NCBI GenBank assembly: GCA_905221615.1
Contig: CAJNDT010002013.1
Location: forward strand, 186,001-250,000
From: Symbiodinium sp. CCMP2592
Taxonomy: Eukaryota > Sar > Dinophyceae > Suessiales > Symbiodiniaceae
DNA length: 64,000 bases
Direction of reading: 5' to 3'
Under the pieces are notes generated by a model. The model did not search any database. It was given only the letters and a program-made list of their open reading frames with translations, and was not told the DNA's origin. Made by a program: the position numbers and the translations under genes. Shown one piece after another: positions 20,103 through 29,777 of the stretch (within the stretch, counting starts at the first letter, position 1; each line of letters opens with the position of its first letter).

Positions 20103-20186
20103 GAATCCTATACAGCCACCCAGTACGACGGAGACTGCACTATAGTTAAACCCCGAACCCGCAAGCCCTACAATCCCCAAAACCTG

Positions 20187-20260
<74 letters not shown>

Positions 20261-20261
20261 C
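20187..20261. repeat. (ACA)n microsatellite
   Basis: About 24 perfect trinucleotides. Confidence 0.95.
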
Positions 20262-20444
20262 GAACTAGAAATGGTCCTTCAGATCTACCAACGTTTTCTA
20301 CAAGGTTTTGAGGGGCTACGGAAAGTTGCAAAGATAAGGACAGCAGTGCCTTTACGATGCATGAGTACTATGGTAACTAGAACTAAACACCCTAAATCTC
20401 AAAGGCAAGACCACAAACCCAAAACCCCAAAGGCAAGACCGATG

Positions 20445-20548
20445 TCGGTGGTTGTCAAAATTATGGTCCCTTTTGGGGTCCCTATTATAATACGGTACCT
20501 ATTACTTAGGGTACCCGAATAGGGACCTTAATTTTGACAACTACTCAT
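20445..20548. mobile_element. Family F MITE
   Basis: GGTTGTCAAAATTATGGTCC left, ACCTTAATTTTGACAACTAC right; TCGGTG flanks both sides. Confidence 0.8.
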
Positions 20549-20573
20549 ATCGGTGCCTGAATATCCAACCGGA

Positions 20574-20650
20574 TCGGCGTGGTGCTGGAAGGATAGACCA
20601 CAGTGGAGCCACTGGGCGCAGGAAAGTGAGGACAGGAGCCGCCAGAAAGG
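20574..20650 (+). CDS. Candidate Trp-rich exon
   Basis: Frame SAWCWKDRPQWSHWAQESED RSRQKG runs from beside the family F element to the telomere-type repeat at 20651. Confidence 0.35.
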
Positions 20651-20849
20651 TTTAGGGTGTAGGATTTAGGGACAGAGGCCCAGAAAGCCGAAAATCTCAA
20701 TCCCTAAGCCCTAACCCTGCACCTCACCCCGAACACGCGGGCTCCAAGTATACAAATAGTACCCACTTTGGGGTTTATAGTCCACAGATAGTGTCCAACA
20801 ACTTACTGTGCTTTTGTGAGCCTCAGCACCTCAGCACTGCAATGCTACA

Positions 20850-20943
20850 GCCTCCACTAGTAGAGAGGCCAAGGCGTGGGACCCTCGCCCTGGACCCAAA
20901 AGCATAGGAAGCAACCGCAGACGAGCACAGCTCTCAGGCTAAA
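20850..20943 (+). CDS. Candidate exon
   Basis: After ATGCTACAG the frame reads ASTSREAKAWDPRPGPKSIG SNRRRAQLSG then TAA. Basic and hydrophilic. Function unknown. Confidence 0.35.
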
Positions 20944-21075
20944 CTCGTCGGTGAAGGCTAACCTGGGCTAAAGACGCCAGCTGAAGGGAACAACGCAAAG
21001 CACCCCACAGACAGAACGTTGAACTCTGCCTTAGCCAGTTAAGCACATATCCGCGACTTCTGTAGCCTGCGTGAG

Positions 21076-21226
21076 GCAAGTCATCTACGTCAATGGTCTA
21101 ACGGCTGCCGCTAGCGGTGCAGAGTCTTTAAATACAAGAATACATGCTTCCAGAAAGCTCGCGCTGACTGGCATGTTGACAGTAGCTACCTGTAGTGGTC
21201 GTCGGCACTGTCGAAGTCAGCCCTAA
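21076..21226 (+). CDS. Candidate terminal exon
   Basis: After TGCGTGAG (AG then G) the frame reads QVIYVNGLTAAASGAESLNT, RIHASRKLALTGMLTVATCS, GRRHCRSQP and TAA. 49 residues with balanced composition. No domain recognised. Confidence 0.45.
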
Positions 21227-21346
21227 ACCCTAAACCCTTATAATGCCTTTTATAGAACCCTTAAAGGAACCCTAAACCCTAAACCCTTAATAACTTAAAG
21301 GAACCCTAAAAGGAACCCTATTATGGGCCTTTGGGGAAGCTGAAAC

Positions 21347-21413
21347 CCTCAAACAAGGCGGAGTGTTTCACCGTCTCTTGGTCTGAGTCTCCGGGCTCGT
21401 GGGCACACCAGAC
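21347..21413 (-). CDS. Candidate exon
   Basis: After CTTTGAG (AG then G) the minus frame reads VWCAHEPGDSDQETVKHSAL FE with a GT donor at 21346. Two plus-strand frames are also open here, so strand is uncertain. Confidence 0.35.
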
Positions 21414-21592
21414 CTCAAAGTGAGGAGAGTTACATGAGGCCCAAAGCTTGGAAATTTCAGGCTTTACAGGTGTTTGGGGTTTAGGGATTCAGTGCAAAGC
21501 TTAGTGTTGAAGCTTCGGCGGCAAGTTCTACGAATGGTGGGTTTGGGCAAGTCCTGGGCCCATTTGACCCTGGAGTCCGAAGAGGATCATGG

Positions 21593-21701
21593 TACGGTTG
21601 ATGATATAAATCCTGCATTACCCATAACAAGGAATATACCATTATTCCCATAGTTTCGGGCCGGCCATTAAGGTAATGCAGGATCTATCTCATCCACCGT
21701 A
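21593..21701. mobile_element. Family C MITE
   Basis: TACGGTTGATGATATAAATC left, GGATCTATCTCATCCACCGTA right; TA ends. Confidence 0.85.
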
Positions 21702-21773
21702 GCAGAACCTTCGGCCAGCCCGGAGGTCGTGACCGACTTGCATGCAAAGCCTCGTCGTGATATATCGTGTGTA

Positions 21774-21867
21774 TACCCTAAGGCCCCAAAGTAGTTCCTT
21801 TTTGGGGTTCATACATAGAATCCTATAAGGTAATCGCAAAAAGGAACTACTTTGGGGCCCATGGGTA
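21774..21867. mobile_element. Family A MITE, copy 7
   Basis: TACCCTAAGGCCCCAAAGTA left, TTTGGGGCCCATGGGTA right; only a few mismatches. Confidence 0.9.
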
Positions 21868-22071
21868 GTACCATATTCTGGAACCCTACAGCCAGGGAAC
21901 AGTAGTGGTGATCGTTTATACTTCCAACCCTCAAACCCCAACCCGCAACCCTATTGGGCGCAATTAGATCCCGATGATCGAACCGAACATTTTAACCTCG
22001 AGCCCTCTTTCTGCTCACAGTGTCACAGAGGCCGACCACCCTAAACCCCAAACACTAAGTTTAACGGCCTT

Positions 22072-22150
22072 CCCAGAGCGTCCGATACCCCCTAATTAGG
22101 GAATATACCGTAACTTATAGTAGGATCCCTAATCTGATTTAAGGATTATC
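22072..22150. mobile_element. Family G left half
   Basis: CCCAGAGCGTCCGATACCCC and AGGGAATATACC; right arm lost. Confidence 0.5.
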
Positions 22151-22897
22151 ACTGCAAGTGCCGCAGCCAACAAGAATCGTGAAGTGCCACAACCTGCTTT
22201 TTGTATTATCCCTATAAGTTCTGTTTGGGCTCTGTTATAAGAGCCTACGGCATGGTAGTCTGAAGCACAGTAGGCATGTCGGGTGATGTTATGATATGGA
22301 GCGTATTGGGACTATATCTGAAAATTGCAAATAATGTATCAAACCTCAAAAACCAGCTCTAAACGAACAAACCCCTCTTTCTAAACCCTAAAACCCTACA
22401 CCCCTAAATCCCATAAATAAACCCTAACGCTGTAGCCACAGGTATTGTGATGAAGGTTGGGGTACGGGAAAAATGCAACCTCAACTCTCCCACTTCGCTG
22501 CGAACCTTTCGGAAGCACAGCGGCTTTAGGGTTTAGGGTTGTCTGGTCCCACTCAAGCCTCGTCATATTTTCTGGAATCGAATCTTGGCATGATGGACTT
22601 GGCGATGATGGCAGTAAAGCTCAGAAACACAAACAAGAGAAACTTACATTGGCTGTAGAGCCCGCTTACCGCTCTATAAACCTTTAAAGCCCCAAACTCC
22701 ATTGCTTTCACACTGAGGCCCCCCACAAACAGCGAGGGCGGGGCGCCGAGGAACCTCACTCTAAGAGCTGCGGGATGAATGAAGGAGGTTAGTTAAGGCT
22801 AGGGCTTGAGGTTTAGTATCCTGTAGGAGAACCAGACTTTGGGATTGCAGAGGGATAATGGTACACCCAAACTGTTAAAGGTTACCTACCCTACTGC

Positions 22898-22997
22898 TAC
22901 AGTAGAAGCCTGGAAACCCCGTAGCCTCAATCCCTAAGAGCAATGTATAGGGAATCCATGCAGTATTTGGCCTTCCAACCTTATGGGTTTTACTGTA
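22898..22997. mobile_element. Family D MITE
   Basis: TACAGTAGAAGCCTGGAAAC left, ATGGGTTTTACTGTA right; close to the 3885 copy. Confidence 0.8.
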
Positions 22998-23219
22998 CTA
23001 CTAAATTGAAGCTTGAATGGTTTCATGCTCATGGGGCTCGTGATAATTTGACTAGGGTCCGTACAAGGGTTAGAAGAGTTCGCACAGAGTGTCTACAGAG
23101 GATGTAGCGTGTCCAGGGATTGCCGGGGGTAGGGCATAGGCGCCTGTCACTATGTAGAACAGGATCTCTACAGGGGGGCTGTGGGATATCCAATGCTTTA
23201 TCAGCTTCTTAGCTGGCTT

Positions 23220-23318
23220 TTCCACTTCCAGGTAACCCTTCAATAAGCCTCAATTTATGATCCTTATTTTCCACTTCCTGGTAACCCTTCAATAGAGCCT
23301 TAATTTGTGATCCTTCTT
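23220..23318. repeat. 49-bp tandem duplication
   Basis: TTCCACTTCCAGGTAACCCT and TTCCACTTCCTGGTAACCCT start the two copies. Confidence 0.85.
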
Positions 23319-23448
23319 AGAGGGTATTCAATCAGGTACGATAGAGCGTCGCTGGGAGGTCACCCGAGACCCTATGTTTAGGGCTTGAGTGCCTTCGCGC
23401 TACAGGTTCCAGGGTTAGCACGTAACGGTTTAGGGTTTAGGGTTTAGG

Positions 23449-23541
23449 GCCATTGTAGTTCCTTTTTGAGGTTACCTTAGAGGATCCTAATTATATAGTT
23501 GGTTAAACCAAAGAAAGGAACTACAATGGAGACTACAGGTA
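23449..23541. mobile_element. Family L MITE
   Basis: CCATTGTAGTTCCTTTTTGA left, GGAACTACAATGGAGACTAC right. TAGCACGTAA occurs at 23416-23425 and 23540-23549, with TTTAGGG repeats between the left copy and the element. Confidence 0.8.
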
Positions 23542-24021
23542 GCACGTAAGCTTTTGGGGCTGCAGGGTTTCAGGGTCAGAGGTTTAGGATTCAGGCTAAT
23601 TACTATGTACAGTTATTGACACTCACCAAAAGGAGCAGAGCAAGCATGGTTGCAAGCTGCCTAAACCTGATGATGCTAAATCTCCCGATCCTGTAAGTAC
23701 AGTCCTATCAAGCGCGTGTAGATCCCTGTATACATGAAAAAACGGACCCTTGCAGTGCCCGACTGGATAAGTGCCCTAATACTCTGAGAGCTCTGAATTC
23801 GAAAGGCCAACGGCCTTTAAAGCGAAGTGTTGTCATGTTCGAGGTTCACTGCTGTAGAGTTTAGCCTAGTTGTCCAGTATCCTAGGGGCGCAGAAGGTAA
23901 ATAGGATCTTGAAGTTGTAGGGCACTGGGCTTCGGGTGTAGAGTCAGCGGTTGGGAGCCAGGTGGTCTTAGGCTTTGAGTCCAACTGTAAGTACCTTAAG
24001 TGTCCAGGCGCCTAGGTAGTA

Positions 24022-24078
24022 TGTGCTTCGACCTGAAAGTAGTTCCTATATAACTACTTTAGTAAGGCACCGAAGCAA
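24022..24078. mobile_element. Short foldback
   Basis: TGCTTCG and CGAAGCA ends with AAAGTAGTT and AACTACTTT inside. Confidence 0.45.
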
Positions 24079-24296
24079 TCACAAACCATTTCAAAGAACA
24101 TCCAAGTACTCCCTAATATGGGACTTTAGGGCCTTTGAGGTACCAAAGGCCATAAATGAGGACTACTTGGACCCTTAGGGTTTGGGTACATGGACCCTAC
24201 TCCTCAATCAAGGGTGTTGTGCTCACTGCGTCCAAAGAGCCTTCGGCTACTCCTCAAACACCAAAAATCCGCTCAGGGTGTAGGGTTCAGGGTCCT

Positions 24297-24420
24297 AAAC
24301 CCTCAACCCTAAACCCTGGACCCCTAAACCCTAAAACACTAAACTTTAAACCCTAAACCCCTAAACCCTAAACCCTAAACCCTAAACCCCTAAACCCCTA
24401 AACCCCTAAACCCCCACTAT
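24297..24420. repeat. CCCTAAA array
   Basis: CCCTAAA and CCCCTAAA units; another short run at 24553-24600. Confidence 0.85.
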
Positions 24421-24458
24421 AGGTTCAGGGTTAGGGCTTCAGGGCTTTGGGGTTCATG

Positions 24459-24552
24459 TAGGGGCCTTAATCATGGAGAGTAGGGTTTGGGGGTGTAGCA
24501 TGCTATAGTCACAACAAGGAACCCCCAACACCCTATTCTAATTAAGGCCCCT
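24459..24552. mobile_element. Family H MITE
   Basis: TAGGGGCCTTAATCATGGAG left, TTCTAATTAAGGCCCCT right. Confidence 0.75.
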
Positions 24553-24601
24553 CCCTAAACCCTAAACCCTAAACCCTGAACCCTAAACCCTAAACCCTAC
24601 A

Positions 24602-24721
24602 TTCACGCTTTAGGATCACTCCTGAAGTTTCTCAAATCCGCCAGAGCCAGGCAGCTGGAAAGCAGGGGCTATGAAGCCGACTTTGCTCTGCTGGAGCCTG
24701 GCCGGAATCTTTTCGAAGATC
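24602..24721 (+). CDS. Candidate exon
   Basis: Frame YIHALGSLLKFLKSARARQL, ESRGYEADFALLEPGRNLFE with a possible GT donor after GATCGG, where telomere-type repeat resumes. Helical, charged composition; isolated in repeat. Confidence 0.4.
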
Positions 24722-25268
24722 GGGTTTAGGGGTTGGGGTTTGGGGTTTTTACGTTTAAGAGTTTAGGGTTTTATAAGGTTTAGGAGTTAGGATTCATGGA
24801 AAGGCTTAGACTCATGTCAGGGACTCTTGAGGGCTTTGGGGTTCAGCTCTTTTGGGCCCTGTAGGATTGAAGGATGCGGGTTGTAGTTGGTGACCTTGGT
24901 GGGCTGGGACCAGCTAGGATTTCGTATTTTCTCTGGGGGGGGTGGGTCCAGAGCGCCCTACACCTCAGCCGTTAGGTTCAAGTTATGTCCACAAAGCTGG
25001 CTCATGACTCTAGAAAATGCCAAGGGCCGTAGGAAGGACTAAGAAGACGTTCAAGCCTTCCCTAAACCAATTGACCACCGAAATGCAAGGCTATTCATGG
25101 CGTCATTTTTTGTCCGCTGCCAGTGCGAATCTGGAAGGGCGTGCATTGGTACAAAGAGCACCAGATACCTCCTGTGTAATAACGCTGGCTCTTGTATCCC
25201 TTCAACAAGTCCACCACAATTCCGAGACAATGAACTGCAAACCCAATCAGAGCAAGCACCAATACAAT

Positions 25269-25363
25269 TACCCAAAGGGTCCAAGTATCGTTATGGTATA
25301 TACTTATAGGGTATTTGGGGGGTCTAAGTATATACCATAATGATACTTGGACCCATTGGGTTA
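25269..25363. mobile_element. Family J MITE
   Basis: TACCCAAAGGGTCCAAGTAT left, ATACTTGGACCCATTGGGTTA right; inner ATGGTATATACTTA pair. Confidence 0.85.
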
Positions 25364-25605
25364 GGAAGTCAGAAGAACCAAGAAGCTTTCGGCAGGAATG
25401 AGTTCGGGCTTGCAAGCGATGGAGAAATTAGTCTTGCGTCCGACTGTAGCGCTAGCGGGGCTTGCTTCGGGATGCCGATTCAAGGCTAGCCGCTGGTTTC
25501 GTAGGATTCTGAAAACCCAAGAGAAAGGCTATAAGGAAGTGACAGTTAGGAAGCCTTACAGCGACCCTGAAATTGAGCTTATAGAACCCACCCATACAGC
25601 AGCCC

Positions 25606-25716
25606 TTAATAAAGGTGCCTTAATACTTAGATTACGCTTTTGGGGGCCCATTGTACTTTAACTTTAATCAGGAACCCCCAAAATAGTATAGGTGTAATTG
25701 CTAAGGCCCCTATATC
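25606..25716. mobile_element. Family H MITE
   Basis: GGTGCCTTAATACTTAG left (decayed), AATTGCTAAGGCCCCTATA right; GGGGGCCCATTGTAC and GGAACCCCCAAAA inside. Confidence 0.65.
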
Positions 25717-25821
25717 ATAGAACCCTACTATAGATCCCTTATCGACCCCTTTAAGGAACCCCTTAAGGTAATTATTAAGGCTCCTACAGTATAGCAACCC
25801 AAGTCCTGGCTCGGAGTTCTG

Positions 25822-25945
25822 ATTTTTCCCAAAGATGCCGCTGGTCTTCGGGGGCAGGGCCCGTATCTGCTTCCGGGCGATGGTCGCCCAAGCTGCCTTG
25901 GCCTCTGTCCTCAGGAAGGGCTCCATTTGTAAGGGTGCTCTAGGG
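25822..25945 (-). CDS. Candidate exon between family H copies
   Basis: Frame MEPFLRTEAKAAWATIARKQ, IRALPPKTSGIFGKNQNS. Ala/Lys-rich helix. It is flanked on both sides by family H elements, consistent with introns made of them. Confidence 0.45.
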
Positions 25946-25951
25946 TTCATA

Positions 25952-26055
25952 ATCTAGGAGCCTTATTAATTGGAATAGGGTCTTTGGGGCCCATATACTA
26001 TACATGAAATTTAGAATACAACACCCAAAAAAGTACTGGTATTTAGTTCTTTAGG
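25952..26055. mobile_element. Decayed family H element
   Basis: TAGGAGCCTTATTAATTGGA left, TTTAGTTCTTTAGGCC right. Confidence 0.5.
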
Positions 26056-26159
26056 CCACTCACTGCAGTACGAGGTCTTGATAAGGGGATACAAAGGGGT
26101 TCCTGATGTCAGGGGGTGGGATCTGGGGATCTGAGCCAGGTGAGTTGAGGAGGGATGAA

Positions 26160-26475
26160 ACTCTCAACCCTAAGCCCTAAACCCAATGAGGCCCCTAAAC
26201 CCTAAACCCTAAACCCTAAGCCCTAAACCCAATGAGGCCCCTAAACCCTAAACCCTAAACCCAATGAGGCCCCTAAACCCTAAACCCTAAACCCTAAGCC
26301 CTAAACCCAATGAGGCCCCTAAACCCTAAACCCTAAACCCTAAGCCCTAAACCCAATGAGGCCCCTAAACCCTAAACCCTAAACCCTAAACCCTAAGCCC
26401 TAAACCCAATGAGGCCCCTAAACCCTAAACCCTAAACCCTAAGCCCTAAACCCAATGAGGCCCCTAATCCCTAAA
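26160..26475. repeat. Compound telomere-derived array (left)
   Basis: Higher-order unit: several CCCTAAA, one CCCTAAG, then CCCAATGAGGCCCCTAAA. Seven AATGAGG copies. Confidence 0.95.
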
Positions 26476-26699
26476 CTTAGTGAGGGGTCGCATCCGTCGA
26501 GCGACAGACCCCGAACGACTGGTCGAGGGCTTACAGCCCGAGCACCCATGCGAAAAGAGAGACGGAAAGGTGAGGGTAAAGCCTCACCGCCTGTCCTGGA
26601 CAGGCCAACGGCTATTGGCCTTGCTTACGACAACGTCCAGCCTCGAATAGGGCTGGCCGTACCCAGACCACCTTAACGTAGTTAAATTATAACCCCAAA

Positions 26700-28290
26700 G
26701 CCTGTGCCATTTGCTCTGGGGGGGCGACCCTGAATCCTGCACCTGTCCTGCCTGCACCCCCCTGCCCTCGCCCAGGCCCCTGCCTGCCGGCCTGCCCTGC
26801 CCCTCTCTGCCCAGACTGGGAAGGGTTTCTGGCCAAAAACTGCTTTTTTGGGCTTTTTGGGCTAATTCCTGGACCCCCTCGACCCCTTGGCCCCCTGGCC
26901 CGCTGGCCCCCTTGGCCTCCCTTGCCCTCGCCCAGGCCCCTGCCTGCCGGCCTGCCCTGCCCCTCTCTGCCCTGGACTGGGAGGCCCACTGGCCCCCTTG
27001 GCCTGTCCCTGACCCGCCTCCCCCCCAAGGAGGCTTGGAAATGGCTTTCGGGAAAGGAGCACGTACTGCAAAATCCACGATTTTGGTGCTTTTGTAGGGT
27101 TCCCCCATTTCGGGCCTTGGAAACCGGAAATCCCTGAAAATCCGAAATGGCCTCGGGAAAAGGAGCGGGTACTGCAAAATCTACGATTTTGGTGCTTTTG
27201 TGGGGTTTCTCCCATTTCGGGCTCGGAAGCAGGAAAACCGTCAAAATCCGAGGGGCCTTGGAAATGGCTTCCGGAAAAGGAGCGGCTATTGCAAAATCGA
27301 CGATTTTGGTGCTGTTGTGGGGTTCCTCCCATTACAGGACTTGGAAGCCGGAAATCCGTGAAAGCCCTAGAAAAGCACGAAAATGATCGCTTTTGTCTTA
27401 CCCGCTCCTTACCAAAGGCCCTTTCCAAGGCCCCAAGCATTTCTTGGATTTCCGGTTTTCAAAGCTGTCAAACGATAAGCTTGAAGGGCCGAGCCGGCCC
27501 TGCCATGCCGAAGGCCCGAAAAGGGCCGAGGCTACTCCCTGCCATTGCCAAAACCACAACTTCAACAACTGGGACGTTCGGTGCAAAAATATCAACCAAA
27601 CCAGTCCTGGCATTGTTTTTTTTGGTCTTTTTGGGCTAATTCCTGGACCCCCTGGACCCACTGGCCTCCTGGGCCTCCTGGCCCGCTGGCCCTGTCCCTG
27701 ACCCGCCTCCCCCCAAGGAGGCTTGGAAATGGCTTTCGGGAAAGGAGCACGTACTGCAAAATCCACGATTTTGGTGCTTTTGTAGGGTTCCCCCCATTTC
27801 GGGCCTTGGAAACCGGAAATCCCTGAAAATCCGCAGGGGCCTTGGAAATGGTTTCCGGAAAAGGGGCACGTACTGCAAAATCTGCGATTTTGATGCTTTT
27901 GTGGGTTCCCCCCATTTCGGGCTTGGAAGCCGGAAAACCGTCAAAATCCGAGGGGCCTTGGAAATGGCTTCCGGAAAAGGATCGGCTATTGCAAAATCGA
28001 CGATTTTGGTGCTGTTGTGGGGTTCCTCCCATTACAGGACTTGGAAGCCGGAAATCCGTGAAAGCCCTAGAAAAGCACGAAAATGATCGATTTTGTATTA
28101 CCCGCTCCTTACCAAAGGCCCTTTCCAAGGCCCCAAGCATTTCTTGGATTTCCGGTTTTCAAAGCTGTCAAACGATAAGCTTGAAGGGCCGAGCCGGCCC
28201 TGCCATGCCGAAGGCCCGAAAAGGGCCGAGGCTACTCCCAGCCATTGCCTAAACCACAACTTCAACAACTGGGACGTTCATGGGTGCAAA
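26700..28290. repeat. GC-rich block, tandem duplication of about 0.75 kb
   Basis: Copy 1 about 26840-27600, copy 2 about 27615-28290 (shared landmarks GCTAATTCCTGGACCCCC and CAACTTCAACAACTGGGACG). Each holds three direct sub-repeats of about 115 bp (CAAAATCNACGATTTTGGTG core) and one inverted. A 58-bp segment (CCCAGGCCCCTGCCTGCCGG) is also doubled near 26770 and 26930. The minus strand is open for 180-197 residues with a repeated peptide (MGGTPQQHQNRRF, SFSGSHFQGPSDFDGFPAS), so it may be coding, or a minisatellite with fortuitous frames. Confidence 0.8.
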
Positions 28291-28405
28291 AATATCAAAT
28301 AAAAAAACCCTAAACCCTAACAGAGAATAGTTTGGGTGGCCGGGGTGGGTTTACAAGCAACGCGAGCGCGCGGCCCGGGGTGCTTCACACCCGAGCGCGC
28401 GACCT

Positions 28406-28672
28406 CGCCAGACACACCCTAACCCTAAACCCTAAACCCTAAGCCCTAAACCCAATGAGGCCCCTAAACCCTAAACCCTAAACCCTAAGCCCTAAACCCA
28501 ATGAGGCCCCTAAACCCTAAACCCTAAGCCCTAAACCCAATGAGGCCCCTAAACCCTAAACCCTAAACCCTAAGCCCTAAACCCAATGAGGCCCCTAAAC
28601 CCTAAACCCTAAACCCTAAGCCCTAAACCCAATGAGGCCCCTAAACCCTAAGCCCTAAGCCCTCAACCTCCT
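28406..28672. repeat. Compound telomere-derived array (right)
   Basis: Same higher-order unit as 26160-26475, five AATGAGG copies, same orientation. Confidence 0.95.
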
Positions 28673-28679
28673 GCATCGC

Positions 28680-28791
28680 AAATGGGAGCTTCCGAAAATA
28701 GGGGACCCTAATTATAGTACCCTAAACAGTAGGATCCTTATTATCAGGACCCCCAAATAAGGTACCCCCTAATTTTCGGAAACTCTCAAAT
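28680..28791. mobile_element. Family E MITE
   Basis: AATGGGAGCTTCCGAAAATA left, AATTTTCGGAAACTCTCA right. Confidence 0.8.
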
Positions 28792-29069
28792 GTCTACGTT
28801 GCTTGCATGGGTCCGAAAAGATGACTGGGTTCAACGGCTCGGGCATGGTTCGACCTATTCTTTGGCTCGGCCGACTAGTAACAGCATCATCTACTGCCAT
28901 ATCCCCTCACATTACGATAATGAATGCCAAGCCTAAACCCTAAACCCTAAACCGTGGTCTGTCCCTAATATGGCCCTTGTTTGCCGAGCTTTTCAACCCA
29001 TGCTGCAGACTTTCAAACCCGGAATCAAATCCTAGCAGAGCGAAGTGGCTCCGACTCGGGGACAGCAGC

Positions 29070-29745
29070 CAAGACGGCATTGTAGCTGATCATGTTTGGG
29101 GCCAAGCCTGGGCCAGAGAACTGGGGAGTTCAGCACATGGGGGTCACAACCATCAACAAGGACCCCTGAAAAAAGGGACCCACACTTTCCGAAAGTCCAC
29201 TGGAGGTGTAAACCCCAAATGCGTCAGTATGGGTTCAGGGTTTTTGAGGCCTTCGTACAGACGATCCCCGCACCCTCCGGGGTCCATGTAACCAAGAAGT
29301 GCATACTTTGCGCCTCAAGCACCTGTATAGGGACTTGTTGAAGGCCAAAGTGTATGCTAATTGGGCACATGGACCCTTAAAGTTACTTAGAGTTAAAGTT
29401 CCGATGAGGAACCCTTAGGAATGATACTCGTAACTGCTTTTGTTTCTGTATTAACTCTCTAGGGACTTCTGTGTTTCAGGCATTCAGGGTTTAGGGGTTT
29501 CGGGCGCGGGCCTGGCGCAAATGCTGCCGAGCAAACCTACCGGGGTTGATGTAAATATGTATATGTATATGTGTATGTTTGTGTAGAGATACAGACATAT
29601 AGATAGATAGCTAGATAGACAGGTAGTTAGACAGATAGAGGTAGATACATAGATAGATGGATAGATAGATAGAAGAATAGGTCATAAATGATTAATCACA
29701 TAAATATTTATGTGTATATATATATATAGAGAGATCGTAGAAAGG

Positions 29746-29777
<32 letters not shown>

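Larger units (their letters stand above)
22998..24590. other. No gene recognised
   Basis: Holds the 49-bp duplication, a family L and an H element, one short foldback and telomere-type runs. No convincing open frame. Confidence 0.5.

Noticed and set aside
20146-20331. Poly-Cys open frame on the minus strand
   Set aside because: Translation of the ACA microsatellite.
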